64,000 bases of DNA from Vibrio sp. SCSIO 43136 (GTDB taxonomy: Bacteria > Pseudomonadota > Gammaproteobacteria > Enterobacterales > Vibrionaceae), in the NCBI RefSeq assembly GCF_023716565.1, contig NZ_CP071849.1, positions 992,001-1,056,000 of the forward strand, in the 5' to 3' direction. This document shows positions 33,468 through 42,273 of this stretch, piece after piece; within the stretch, counting starts at the first letter, position 1, and each line of letters opens with the position of its first letter. The position numbers were made by a program, and so were the translations under genes. The notes beneath the pieces are model-generated. The model had not been told where the DNA came from. It saw nothing but the letters and a program-made list of their open reading frames with translations, and ran no database searches.

Positions 33468-33688
33468 TTTGCAAGCCCACCCTAAGCTAATGGCTGAGTG
33501 CCAAGGTGCTGATTTAACTTACAATACTTAAACCGTACGCTGATGTAAACGGACAGCTGACCAACTCGAACACACCGCACAAACGCACTTGGCAAAGAAG
33601 AGACAATCGCAGAATTTCACGAGCAAACACTGTGACAAAATGGCAAAGGATACTTTCACTGTAGCCAACAACAGCACCAGTAAAGCCC
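33468..33688 (-). repeat. Gene-less cassette family A, copy A9, left part
   Basis: Interrupted at 33,688 by an ISAs1-family element. Promoter-like hexamers 33521-33549 lie in this part and are intact. Confidence 0.85.
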
Positions 33689-34936
33689 CAGGGCGAGATC
33701 ATGAACGTTTTTTGAGCTAAATAGGATCGATTTGACGATCTGATCTAGCTGTGATCATATACTCCCTTTTGAGGGTATTTTCATGAGCATCGACGCTTTC
33801 TCTGAGCATTTTGGCCACCTAACAGATCCACGTCAATCAGCTAAAATTAGCTACCCATTATTCGATGTTTTGTTTTTGGTAGTGTGTGCCGTTATTGCAG
33901 GTTGTGAAGGATGGGAAGATATTGAAGACTTTGGTGAAGTTCACCTTGATTGGCTTCAAGAAAAAGGCTTCTTCCCAGATGGTCTGCCTACACATGACAC
34001 TATTGCACGTATCGTTTCACGCCTTGAACCAACTGAGTTTCAAACAAGTTTTGCTAGCTGGATGCAGGCTATATCTCAACGCTCAAAAGGTGAGTTGATA
34101 GCTATCGATGGTAAAGTTTTGAGAGGCTCATACGATCGTGAAAGCCGCCAGTCTACAATCCATATGGTTAGCGCTTTTGCAACCGCTAATGGTGTCGTCG
34201 TAGGACAACGAAAAACCGATGCTAAATCAAATGAAATCACAGCGATACCAGAGTTACTTCAGCTACTAGATATTAAAGGTTGCCTCGTTTCGATTGATGC
34301 CATCGGTTGTCAAACAAACATTGCTGCCACCATTACCGATGAAGGTGGAGATTATCTCCTTGCAGTGAAAGGAAATCAGGAGTCACTGTTTAAAGCAGTG
34401 CAACATGCGCTTAAAGAGAAAAGAATTGCAAAAAGCGAACCTCAAAATGTCACGATTGAAAAAGGGCATGGTCGAGTAGAAGCCCGTGAATACCATGTCT
34501 TACCCGCAGGCGAGCTAGCCAAACAGTTTCCCGAATGGAAAGGACTAAAATCCATTGGTTTTGCACTAAGTTGCCGTGTTGATAATAAAGGAAAAAGTTC
34601 TTTCGAATATCGTTACTATATCAGTTCAGCAGAACTCACAAATACAGAGTTTGCAGCAGCGGTTCGTGGCCACTGGGGTATAGAAAACAGTTTGCATTGG
34701 GTGCTTGATGCCACGATGAATGAAGACAGTTGCCAAATTTACCGAAACAATGCCGCTGAAGTCATGGCTTGCATACGCCATATCGCACTAAATATGTTAC
34801 GTTCTGAAAATACCAAGAAAGCAAGTGTGCGTCGTAAACAAAAGATAGCGGCGATGAGCAATGATTATTTAGACAAAGTATTGCTCGCTGGTCTTGATGC
34901 ATCGAACAATAATTAGGCACTCATGCTCTCGCCCTG
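33689..34936 (+). mobile_element. ISAs1-family insertion sequence in A9
   Basis: 1248 bp. Terminal repeats CAGGGCGAGATCATGA (left) and TCATGCTCTCGCCCTG (right) match with one difference. It is flanked by a perfect 10-bp target duplication AGTAAAGCCC (33679-33688 and 34937-34946). Complete ends and ORF indicate a recent, possibly active insertion. Confidence 0.95.
33783..34916 (+). CDS. ISAs1-family transposase
   Basis: Intact 377-residue transposase. FGHLTDPRQSAKISYPLFDVLFLVVCAVIAG and GWEDIEDFGEVHLDWL at the N terminus, IAIDGKVLRGSYDR (first catalytic Asp), VSIDAIGCQTNIA (second Asp) and RGHWGIENSLHWVLDATMNEDSCQ (catalytic Glu) are the standard ISAs1 (H-repeat) motifs. ATG at 33783 follows GAGGG. 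Full length for the family. Confidence 0.96.
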   Translation: MSIDAFSEHFGHLTDPRQSAKISYPLFDVLFLVVCAVIAGCEGWEDIEDFGEVHLDWLQEKGFFPDGLPTHDTIARIVSRLEPTEFQTSFASWMQAISQRSKGELIAIDGKVLRGSYDRESRQSTIHMVSAFATANGVVVGQRKTDAKSNEITAIPELLQLLDIKGCLVSIDAIGCQTNIAATITDEGGDYLLAVKGNQESLFKAVQHALKEKRIAKSEPQNVTIEKGHGRVEAREYHVLPAGELAKQFPEWKGLKSIGFALSCRVDNKGKSSFEYRYYISSAELTNTEFAAAVRGHWGIENSLHWVLDATMNEDSCQIYRNNAAEVMACIRHIALNMLRSENTKKASVRRKQKIAAMSNDYLDKVLLAGLDASNNN

Positions 34937-35150
34937 AGTAAAGCCCCTACTCTACCGACACTGTTTCAGCGAAAAAGAAGCAGCGCCTCCGAACACCAAA
35001 CGAATGAAAGCTACAGTAAACGACGAGCGAACCACAAACACCTAAATCAAAGTGCCACCGGAAAGAACGGGGCTTGGTGAGAACGAACAGGTGAACACCC
35101 AAAACACTGAACTAAGCTCTTATTTGGATTAGCTTTTTCTAACCGCAAAC
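34937..35150 (-). repeat. Gene-less cassette family A, copy A9, right part
   Basis: Continues the A9 sequence after the duplicated AGTAAAGCCC and ends with GCAAACTAAC. Confidence 0.85.
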
Positions 35151-35268
35151 TAACGCCTTGCTAAGATGCGGCTAACTGCCACGAAACCTAAGCAAAGCCA
35201 CCGTAATCACTAAACCCAACCGAACCAAAAATGCCAAAGGTTAGCCGTCATTCTTGAGCAATTTGTTA
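35151..35268 (-). repeat. attC 30 (class II); own cassette: B1
   Basis: TAACGCCTTGCTAAGATGCGGC to AGCAATTTGTTATG. A family B payload on a class II attC. Confidence 0.92.
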
Positions 35269-35638
35269 TGTTGCGAGACAGTACGATGAACCTAAAGGCT
35301 GGGTGGCAAGGTGTTGATTTGGAATACATTACTAGACCCTGCCACCGAAGTAAAACGGACAGCTGCCCAAGTTGAACTAGGCCGATAAACGCACTTGGCA
35401 ATGAAGCGACACTTGAGGATGCTCCCACACCAACTGCGCTCACATGGCAAAGGATACTTTCACTGAAGCTGACCATAGCGAACACGGAAATTGCGGTTTG
35501 CAGACGGATATCCCACCACAAAGAAACAGCGTGCTTGAAAACCAAGAATTACGCAGAATGGAAGGTGAAAAGCACTGACGAAGAACTCAGTATCCTTGCG
35601 CCGAGACAAGCTAGAAAACATGAACTAAAACAGCCACA
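35269..35638 (-). repeat. Gene-less cassette family B, copy B1
   Basis: About 370 bp, ends GTTATGTTGC / GCCACATAAC. Shares blocks with family A: CGGACAGCTG, AAACGCACTTGGCAATGAAG and GGCAAAGGATACTTTCACTG. Promoter-like element 35326-35354 (TTTACT-17-TAATGT, minus). Confidence 0.82.
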
Positions 35639-35755
35639 TAACGCCTGCTTAACTTGCTGCCAACTGCACCACACTCAAACAGACCACCGTAATCACTAAA
35701 GCCAAACCGAACCAAAAATGCCATAGGTTGGCAGTCAGGTTGAAGCACTTGTTAT
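35639..35755 (-). repeat. attC 31 (class I variant); own cassette: 35752-36255 ORF
   Basis: Variant arms TTAACTTGCTGCC and GGCAGTCAGGTTGAAGC, as in attC 8. Confidence 0.92.
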
Positions 35756-36255
35756 AGGTTTTTTGCCAACCATATTTGGTGAGATTTTTGCGGTGAAATA
35801 ACACCCGATAACACTAACCCTTTAAGGCAGCCAAATCTTGAATGCCCTTCAACCAAATGGTAATTAGAACCAGTTATCAGCATGATTGGTGGACGAAGCC
35901 ATGTTCGATTACATTGCCAATTTTGGACTGTTGCCTTATTGTGACCAATTAGGCTCCAATCGTTTTCCGACGCTACCCTTTGTGATTTTAAAGCGCATGT
36001 GTCAGACCAGCCTTTAAAATCAGTGAATATCGAAGCTTCAGCAATCTCACTGTAACTGAGGTCAACAAGAGTCCATTCTAAGTTTGATATATTGATATCA
36101 GCATACTGCTCTTGAAAACCATAATTTCTGCCATGATCCGCGTAAAACTGCTCTATAACATCTAGTGGAGTGTTAGGCAGTTTAGCAACTAAATCATCGA
36201 CTAAGATATTACCTGCATCATCCTGACTCAAATGCATCAAATCACTAAATTTCAT
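35752..36255 (-). CDS. Hypothetical protein with ParB-like segment
   Basis: A 167-residue protein. The C-terminal IMLITGSNYHLVEGHSRFGCLKGLVLSG resembles the ParB/Srx-like strand-loop-helix (G-x-H-R/S-x-x-x-L-x-x-L). The N terminus is predicted helical (DVIEQFYADHGRNYGFQEQY). No clear enzymatic residues beyond this. RBS AGGAG. Distantly reminiscent of the ParB-like gene at 10.6 kb, but not closely alike. Downstream of cassette A10. Confidence 0.65.
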   Translation of the reverse strand: MKFSDLMHLSQDDAGNILVDDLVAKLPNTPLDVIEQFYADHGRNYGFQEQYADINISNLEWTLVDLSYSEIAEASIFTDFKGWSDTCALKSQRVASENDWSLIGHNKATVQNWQCNRTWLRPPIMLITGSNYHLVEGHSRFGCLKGLVLSGVISPQKSHQIWLAKNL

Positions 36256-36287
36256 AGAACTCCTGAGTTAAATTCTGGGGGAACGTA

Positions 36288-36403
36288 TAACGCCTGCTTA
36301 AGCGGCTGCCAATGCGCAACACTCAAACAGACCACCGTAATCACATAAGCCAAACCGAACCAAAAATGCCATAGGTTGGCAGTCCACTTGAAGCATTTGT
36401 TAG
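36288..36403 (-). repeat. attC 32 (class I); own cassette: A10
   Basis: TAACGCCTGCTTAAGCGGC to AAGCATTTGTTAG. Confidence 0.93.
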
Positions 36404-36826
36404 TTTGCCATCCACCCTAAGCTAATGGCCGGGTGCCAAGGTGCTGATTTAAAATACAATACTTAAACCTAGTACCGATGTAAACGGACAGCTGACCAAC
36501 TTAAACACACCGCACAAACGCACGTGGCAAAGAAGAGACAATCGCAGAATTTCACGACCAAACACTGTGACAAAATGGCAAAGGACACTTTCACTGCTGC
36601 CAACAACAGCACCCATGAAACTCCCCTTTTATGACACTGTTTCAACAACAAAGAAAAAGCACTTACGAACACCAAAACTGGGAAAATCGCAGTAAACTGT
36701 GAACGAACAAAAATCACTTAAATCAAAGTGCCACCGGAAAGAACATGGCTTGGTGAATACGAACAGGTGAACACCCGGGAAAATGAACTAAGCTCTTATT
36801 TGGATTAGCTTTTTTCAACCGCAAAC
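36404..36826 (-). repeat. Gene-less cassette family A, copy A10 (subtype A')
   Basis: Subtype shared with A8. The promoter spacer has changed (CTAGTACCGA segment) but both hexamers and the 17-bp distance persist (36456-36484). Confidence 0.85.
36456..36484 (-). promoter_or_regulatory. Candidate sigma70 promoter of A10
   Basis: TTTACA - 17 bp - TATTGT on the minus strand, pointing to the 35752-36255 gene. Confidence 0.55.
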
Positions 36827-36942
36827 TAACGCCTGCTTAAGCGGCTGCCAATGCACAACACTCAAACAGACCACCGTAATCACCAAACCCAATTTGAACC
36901 AAAAATGCCATAGGTTGGCAGTCCACTTGAAGCATTTGTTAG
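36827..36942 (-). repeat. attC 33 (class I); own cassette: A11
   Basis: TAACGCCTGCTTAAGCGGC to AAGCATTTGTTAG. Confidence 0.93.
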
Positions 36943-37366
36943 TTTGCCATCCACCCTAAGCTAATGACCGCGTGCCAAGGTGCTGATTTGAAATACAATA
37001 CTTAAACGGTGCGCTGATGTAAACGGACAGCTGACCAACTCGAACACACCGTACAAACGCACGTGGCAAAGAAGAGACAATCGCAGAATTTCACGAGCAA
37101 ACACTGTGACAAAATGGCAAAGAATACTTCCACTGTTGCCAACAACAGCACCAGTAAAGCCCCTACTCTACCGACAGTGTTTCTGCGAAAAAGAAGCAGC
37201 GCCTCCGCTCACCAAACGAATGAAAGCTACAGTAAACGACGAGCGAACCACAAACACCTAAATCAAAGTGCCACCGGAAAGAACATGGCTTGGTGAATAC
37301 GAACAGGTGAACACCCGAAAAAATGAACTAAGCTCTTATTTGGATTGGCTTTTTCCAACCGCAAAC
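36943..37366 (-). repeat. Gene-less cassette family A, copy A11
   Basis: Standard A type. Promoter-like hexamers 36995-37023. Plus-strand 77-codon frame open, with several replacement changes relative to other copies. Confidence 0.85.
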
Positions 37367-37483
37367 TAACGCCTGCTTAAGCGGCTGCCAATGCACCACA
37401 CCCAAACAGACCACCGTAATCACCAAACTCAAACCGAACCAAAAATGCCACAGGTTGGCAGTCCGTCTTTAAGCATTTGTTAT
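37367..37483 (-). repeat. attC 34 (class I); own cassette: B2
   Basis: Family B payload on a class I attC (TTAAGCGGC arm). Confidence 0.93.
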
Positions 37484-37852
37484 GTGGCGAGACAGTACGA
37501 TGAACCTAAAGGCTTGGTGGCAAGGTGTTGATTTGGAATACATTACTAGACCCTACCACTGAAGTAAATCGGACAGCTGCCCAAATTGAACTAGGCCGAT
37601 AAACGCACTTGGCAATGAAGCGGTATTTGAGGATGTTCCCGTACCAACTGCGCTAACATGACAAAGGATACTTTCACTGAAGCTGACCAAAGCGAGCACG
37701 GAAATTTCGGTTTGCAGACGGACATCCCACCACAAAGAAACAGCGTGCTTGAAAGCCAAGAATCATGAGGACTGAAAGGTGAAAAGCACTGACATAGAAC
37801 TCAGTACCCCTGCGCTGAACCAAGCTAGAAAACATGAACTAAAACAGCCACA
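37484..37852 (-). repeat. Gene-less cassette family B, copy B2
   Basis: Closest to B1 over most of its length. Promoter-like element 37540-37568. Ends GTTATGTGGC / GCCACATAAC. Confidence 0.82.
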
Positions 37853-37970
37853 TAACGCCTGCTTAAGCGGCTGCCAACACCACTGCGCCCAAACAAACCA
37901 CCGTAATCACTGCACCCACTTCAAACCAAAAATGCCACAGGTTGGCAGTCCGTCTTTAAGCACTTGTTAT
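37853..37970 (-). repeat. attC 35 (class I); own cassette: 38056-38487 ORF
   Basis: Outer pair GTTATGTAA / TTACATAAC. Confidence 0.92.
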
Positions 37971-37991
37971 GTAACTAGCTCAAATATAGGT

Positions 37992-38025
37992 TTGACATAG
38001 AATTACATCTTAAATTTGTTATACT
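37992..38025 (+). promoter_or_regulatory. Possible promoter of the plus-strand exported protein
   Basis: TTGACA (37992-37997) and TATACT (38020-38025) are both present but 22 bp apart, longer than ideal. The AT-rich context supports a promoter for this reversed gene; the exact element is uncertain. Confidence 0.4.
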
Positions 38026-38055
38026 ACTAGTTGAATTTATAATTTGAGTATTGAT

Positions 38056-38487
38056 ATGTTAAATAAACTCAACCTACTAAAAACCCTTATTATTTGTTTA
38101 CTATGTACTAATAACTTCGCAAATGCATCAGATGACATGGATCTGATAAGCTGCAACAATGTTGAGCTCCTATTACAGAGTGACACCACTATAAACCGCA
38201 AGATCTTAGAATCAAGCATGCGCCAATCTTACGCAAGAGCTGATGACTGGTTTATTGGAAAGTTTGGGAATGACTACCTTAATTCGATGAGTGATGTCTA
38301 TGCAGAGAAAAACAATGGTATTGGCTTTTCAGATATGGCAGGGCAAATGCTCTTTCAAAACATCATTAAGGACTCTGTTGACATGTGCAGAGAATTAGTC
38401 GCTTCCGATGAGATTCCTAATGAAAAGCTATGGATTATCATGTCGATTTATATGACTAATATGTATGAAAATGCTCTAGAACAGTAA
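38056..38487 (+). CDS. Hypothetical exported protein (opposite orientation)
   Basis: A 143-residue protein with a Sec signal peptide (MLNKLNLLKTLIICLLCTNNFANASDD; cleavage likely after the ANA). The mature part is helical, with two cysteines (LISCNNVELL and VDMCRELV) that may form a disulfide. Family not recognised. It is one of the few array genes on the plus strand and the only such one that is not a TA module, so it needs its own promoter. ATG at 38056 is preferred over TTG at 38044. Confidence 0.75.
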   Translation: MLNKLNLLKTLIICLLCTNNFANASDDMDLISCNNVELLLQSDTTINRKILESSMRQSYARADDWFIGKFGNDYLNSMSDVYAEKNNGIGFSDMAGQMLFQNIIKDSVDMCRELVASDEIPNEKLWIIMSIYMTNMYENALEQ

Positions 38488-38515
38488 GCTATGATTAGAA
38501 GCATGGATGCTTACA

Positions 38516-38634
38516 TAACGCCTTGCTAAGTTGCAGCTAACCGCCACGATACTCAAGCAAAGCCACCGTAATCACTAAACTCAACCCAAACCAAAAGTGC
38601 CACAGGTTAGCTGTCAGCTTGAGCAAATTGTTAT
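38516..38634 (-). repeat. attC 36 (class II); own cassette: 38635-38999
   Basis: TAACGCCTTGCTAAGTTGCAGC to GCAAATTGTTATAA. Outer pair GTTATAAA / TTTATAAC. Confidence 0.92.
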
Positions 38635-38999
38635 AAATAGACCTGCGGCAAACTCCGAGACCAAAGCGCTTACGAAAATCACTATTGATGATCGGGGCCT
38701 CGACAAGCTGAGCGGCTGCCCGTTGAACTCCCAACGATGTGGTGCCACCACAAACTGCGTTGCCAGTGAAGACTTTGAGCAAGCCACTCACCGAAGTCAC
38801 GAGCAGCTGGTTGCCACTGCACATTCTCACGTTGGGCACTGGCCGAGAATGGCTAATTAGCCCTGCCCCAAATTCAAATGGCGACAACACCAACGAACGG
38901 CCAGCATTGAAGCGAGTTTGTAGCCGAAAAAGACACTGGCCACATAGCGAATACTAAACCCTCACCCCAAAAATTACCGGACCAAAATCAGCAGCTTTA
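38635..38999 (-). other. Cassette without a convincing gene
   Basis: About 365 bp between two attC sites. Open frames exist on both strands (87 codons plus, 118 codons minus) but they run into attC sequence or lack RBS, and neither resembles a known family. It is GC-richer than families A and B and shares no clear block with them. Confidence 0.6.
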
Positions 39000-39116
39000 T
39001 AACGCCTGCTTAAGCGGCTGCCAATGCACAATACCTAAACAGACCACCGTAATCACTAAAGCCAAACCGAACCAAAAATGCCATAGGTTGGCAGTCCGAC
39101 TTCAAGCACTTGTTAT
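39000..39116 (-). repeat. attC 37 (class I); own cassette: B3
   Basis: TAACGCCTGCTTAAGCGGC to AAGCACTTGTTATG. Confidence 0.93.
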
Positions 39117-39485
39117 GTTGCGAGACAGTGCGATGAACCTAGTGGCTTGGTGGCAAGGTGTTGATTTGGAATACATTACTGGACCCTACCACTGAAGTAA
39201 AACGGACAGCTGCCCAAGTTAAACTGACTCGATTAACGCACTTGGCAATGAAGCAACATTTGAAGATGTTCCCTTACCAGTTGCACTCACATGACAAAGG
39301 GTACTTTCACCAAAGCTGACCACGGCAAGCTCGGCAATTTGAGTTTGCAGATGGACATGCCACTACAAAGAAACAGCGTGCTTGAATACATAGAATCATG
39401 ATAACTGAAAAGTGAAAAACGCTGACGAAGAGCTCAGTACCATTTCGCCGAACCAAGCTAGGAAACATGAACTAAAACAGCCACA
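39117..39485 (-). repeat. Gene-less cassette family B, copy B3
   Basis: Most diverged B copy. The minus-strand frame open in B1, B2 and B4 carries a stop here. Promoter-like element 39173-39201 retained. Confidence 0.82.
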
Positions 39486-39602
39486 TAACGCCTGCTTAAG
39501 TGGCTGCCAAAGCACCACACCCAAACAGGCCACCATAATCACCTAACTATAACTGAACCCAAAATGCCGAAGGTTGGCAGTCCAGCTTCAAGCATTTGTT
39601 AT
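39486..39602 (-). repeat. attC 38 (class I); own cassette: membrane protein
   Basis: Outer pair GTTATGTAC / GTACATAAC. Confidence 0.92.
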
Positions 39603-39671
39603 GTACGTTGTTAAACTAGAGCTAGTTTAGGTTTTGCAAAATCAATATAGCACGATTTTGAATTGTATGAA

Positions 39672-40040
39672 CTAGTAGGAGTATCCCCTAGCCCTCTCAT
39701 ACAGTGAAAGTACAAAACCAGGGATAACAAATGCTAAACCAGGAGCAACAAATAGTAATGATAGCGCCCAATGCCACTCCCACACATTCATTGCTCCAAA
39801 AAAAGACCCGATCGTTATCGGAAGAGTAAACCTAAAGAAAAAACAACCAAATAATGCCACTGCTGCCCATCCAGCCCCCAAATGATAGTCAATACCAAGA
39901 TACCCAGCATACACTTGAGCAATACCGAATATGGTGAATAACAGAAAACCGACTATAGCCACAATTACCTCATATGAAAGATTACTTAAATACAGCGAAA
40001 GTTCGCATATAAGCCACACATCTAGTGAAAGCAATACCAT
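39672..40040 (-). CDS. Hypothetical small membrane protein
   Basis: A 122-residue protein with three to four hydrophobic helices (VIVAIVGFLLFTIFGIAQVY, WAAVALFGCFFFRFTLPITI, WALSLLFVAPGLAFVIPGFV), ending in the basic tail YERARGYSY. No known family. RBS weak (TTTGGTAAA). Inner-membrane location inferred. The layout recalls the small integral membrane proteins often seen in integron cassettes. Confidence 0.65.
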   Translation of the reverse strand: MVLLSLDVWLICELSLYLSNLSYEVIVAIVGFLLFTIFGIAQVYAGYLGIDYHLGAGWAAVALFGCFFFRFTLPITIGSFFGAMNVWEWHWALSLLFVAPGLAFVIPGFVLSLYERARGYSY

Positions 40041-40081
40041 TTTACCAAAGGTACGCCATCAAACATATAGGTAGTAGTACA

Positions 40082-40198
40082 TAACGCCTTGCTAAGTTGC
40101 AGCTAACTGCACGATACCCAAGCAAAGCCACCGTAAACACTAAACTCAACCAGAACCAAAAGTGCCACGGGTTAGCTGTCAGCTTGAGCAAATTGTTA
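40082..40198 (-). repeat. attC 39 (class II); own cassette: zinc-ribbon protein
   Basis: Outer pair GTTATGTGC / GCGCATAAC (one mismatch). Confidence 0.92.
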
Positions 40199-40216
40199 TG
40201 TGCATCAACACACGAC

Positions 40217-40798
40217 TTAATCTTGAATGTCTCCGCTTAACTCAACAACACCTCCAAGGTGATTAACAAAGGAGAGACGAATCGACTTTCCTTTTCGATA
40301 AGCCATGCAAGGACTATTTACATCAATATTTAGGTCACCAAACTCCACCCTTGTTACATTAGATAACGCAATCGTCAGCTCATCATTATTCAAGAGTCCA
40401 ATAATTTTCACACGGGATGTAATGTGGAATTTGGTAATTGACGCTACAACAAATGGATTGTATTCACCGCTTTTAAATTTCCCAATACGTGTTCCACTCG
40501 GTTCGGTTTGAGAAATAGTTTTAACCGGTAAATTTCGATTATCCGTACAAGGGTGTTTTTCCCAAGGTTTACCGAGTGAATCAAAAAATACTCTACCGCC
40601 GTATGGCGATTGATAGAAGAAAACTGAAGCCCCACAAACAGGGCAGTATGCGCTCGGATTGACATAACTGGGAAAACACTTGGTTTGTTCGGCTAAATTC
40701 CCGAAGCTTCTTTCCACAGAGTAGTCTTGGTTTGTATAACTCGTGCTCTTACAGCACCAACCACAAGTACAATCTGGATAATGATTATGTCCACCCAT
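40217..40798 (-). CDS. Hypothetical zinc-ribbon protein
   Basis: A 193-residue protein with a Cys/His-rich N terminus (MGGHNHYPDCTCGWCCK), then SAYCPVCGASVFFYQSPYGGRVFFDSLGKPWEKHPCTD, a zinc ribbon followed by a conserved aromatic segment, and a C-terminal beta domain (TIALSNVTRVEFGDLNIDV). Proteins with this zinc-ribbon module occur in many bacteria as hypothetical proteins. ATG at 40798 begins the conserved region; upstream open frame is likely untranslated. Function unknown. Confidence 0.7.
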   Translation of the reverse strand: MGGHNHYPDCTCGWCCKSTSYTNQDYSVERSFGNLAEQTKCFPSYVNPSAYCPVCGASVFFYQSPYGGRVFFDSLGKPWEKHPCTDNRNLPVKTISQTEPSGTRIGKFKSGEYNPFVVASITKFHITSRVKIIGLLNNDELTIALSNVTRVEFGDLNIDVNSPCMAYRKGKSIRLSFVNHLGGVVELSGDIQD

Positions 40799-40895
40799 AC
40801 AGCTCAGCCTACATCGAATTACATTGTTTATCGTAATACCATTGTACAGTAATTGCCAAAGCCTATGGAATAGCATAGTGAGGGGAATAAGCGCA

Positions 40896-41014
40896 TAACG
40901 CCTTGCTAAGATGCGGCTAACTGCCACGAAACCTAAACAAAGCCACCGTAATCACTAAACCCAACCGAACCAAAAATGCCAAAGGTTAGCCGTCATTCTT
41001 GAGCAATTTGTTAG
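40896..41014 (-). repeat. attC 40 (class II); own cassette: GNAT
   Basis: Outer pair GTTAGGTAAC / GTTACCTAAC. Confidence 0.92.
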
Positions 41015-41023
41015 GTAACGAAC

Positions 41024-41446
41024 TCAAAGGGAGCACCTCATTTCAATTACATTTCCACAAGTGCCTGACTCAAGAAAATCTGCGCGCTTATAGAGACTTA
41101 CAGCAGGATTGTCGGGAAATACCCTAAGAGCAACTTCAGCTGAATTGTGCTGTTTTGCGTGCTTCTTAACTAATGTAAGGCAAGTAGTCCCTATACCCAT
41201 TCCTTGAGCACTTTTGATTAGCTGAAAGTCTCTAAGATAAGTGGTCGTGTCTGCGTAACTAAAGCGAATGACACCCACTCGTTCTCCGTTCGCATAAACC
41301 TCAAAATTATCAAAGTTTTTCCAACTATCAGCGAACATTTCCCTATCCCACGAAATGTCATAACACTGATAATACTCTGCCATATTTGCTTTCGTTAGAC
41401 TTTCAGCGAACTTCCAATCTAACGCTGGCTTGAGAAAAACTTCCAT
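41024..41446 (-). CDS. GNAT-family N-acetyltransferase
   Basis: A 140-residue acetyltransferase. LRDFQLIKSAQGMGIGTTCLTLVKKHA is motif A (Q-x-x-G-x-G), followed by VALRVFPDNPAVSLYKRADFLESGT. The N-terminal YYQCYDISWDREMFADSW region determines the acceptor, which is unknown. AGGAGTG precedes ATG at 41446. First of four consecutive GNAT cassettes. Confidence 0.88.
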   Translation of the reverse strand: MEVFLKPALDWKFAESLTKANMAEYYQCYDISWDREMFADSWKNFDNFEVYANGERVGVIRFSYADTTTYLRDFQLIKSAQGMGIGTTCLTLVKKHAKQHNSAEVALRVFPDNPAVSLYKRADFLESGTCGNVIEMRCSL

Positions 41447-41463
41447 ATTCACTCCTAGTTACC

Positions 41464-41563
41464 TAACGCCTGCAATAAGGTGCCCCACGACAAACCTACA
41501 AAGCGCACCGAACTTCATACCAAAAATGCCGAGTGTAACGAGTCACCTTAATTGCCTTGTTAT
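41464..41563 (-). repeat. attC 41 (unique short type); own cassette: GNAT
   Basis: TAACGCCTGCAATAAGGTG to ATTGCCTTGTTATG, about 100 bp. Outer pair GTTATGTTT / AAACATAAC. Confidence 0.88.
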
Positions 41564-42105
41564 GTTTGATTCCATGTATTACGAGACAGACTATAGTAAA
41601 CATGGTCCATAATACGACCGTTCAAATTTTCGGAATTAGTTATGATGCCTTCTTTTTCGAAACCCAGGCGTTCACATACACCTCTACTTGGCATATTGCC
41701 AACACTAACCGGTATTTCAACTTTATCCATGTTAAGTTCAGTAAAAGCGATACCAATTAATTGCTTACATGCCCTAGTCATTATCCCCTTGCCTTGAAAG
41801 GCTTTCGATAGCCAGTAGCCTATTTCTACTTTCTTTAAGTCATAGTCAATGTAGTTAAAACTAATGCAACCAACTGGTGCTGATTTATAAAGAATAAAGC
41901 AAACCAAACCTTTACCTTCAGCATATTTATGGAGCGAGTCACAAACAAATCGCTGATAATCTTCTATCTTTTTGGTATGAGGAGGCCACGCCATCCACTC
42001 CGATAAATATTCATTTTCGTCACGAATAATTTGAAAAACTTCGTGGGCTCTTTGGGAATTTACTAACTCTAAAGCTACTTCATTATCTACTTGCCATTTA
42101 AACAA
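41560..42105 (-). CDS. RimJ/RimL-type GNAT acetyltransferase
   Basis: A 181-residue enzyme of the Acetyltransf_3 (RimJ/RimL/ribosomal-protein acetyltransferase) type: LVNSQRAHEVFQIIRDENEYLSEWMAW, CISFNYIDYDLKKVEIGYWLSKAFQGKGIMTRACKQLI (motif A) and SVGNMPSRGVCERLGFEKEG. Close to proteins annotated as ribosomal-protein-serine acetyltransferase, though it could modify other amines. TTG start at 42105 behind GGAAGGTG. Confidence 0.88.
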   Translation of the reverse strand: MFKWQVDNEVALELVNSQRAHEVFQIIRDENEYLSEWMAWPPHTKKIEDYQRFVCDSLHKYAEGKGLVCFILYKSAPVGCISFNYIDYDLKKVEIGYWLSKAFQGKGIMTRACKQLIGIAFTELNMDKVEIPVSVGNMPSRGVCERLGFEKEGIITNSENLNGRIMDHVYYSLSRNTWNQT

Positions 42106-42152
42106 CTGAACACCTTCCTTGTAATATTGCTTCTATGATTGATTGAAAAACA

Positions 42153-42273
42153 TAACGCCCTGTTAAGGGGTGAGCAACGCAATACCGATGCCGCCGCATA
42201 CCACCTGAAACACTAAAACCAACGCATAGTGAAAATGCCACGCGTTGCGAATCCCTCTTGAACAGTTTGTTAA
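42153..42273 (-). repeat. attC 42 (class IV); own cassette: GNAT
   Basis: TAACGCCCTGTTAAGGGGTG to GAACAGTTTGTTAA. Outer pair GTTAACTGGCA / TGCCAGTTAAC. Confidence 0.92.

Noticed and set aside
21590..37296. Plus-strand 77-codon frame beginning MAKKRKSQ or MAKKRQSQ in several family A copies
   Set aside because: Open in only some copies (A3, A5, A6, A7, A11). It is broken by frameshift or stop in others, runs against the cassette orientation, shows many replacement differences and lacks an RBS. Treated as a chance frame in a conserved non-coding body.
38537..38893. 118-codon minus-strand frame in the 38,635-38,999 cassette
   Set aside because: It reads ~100 bases into attC 36, and its composition does not resemble a folded protein; left as an undefined cassette.
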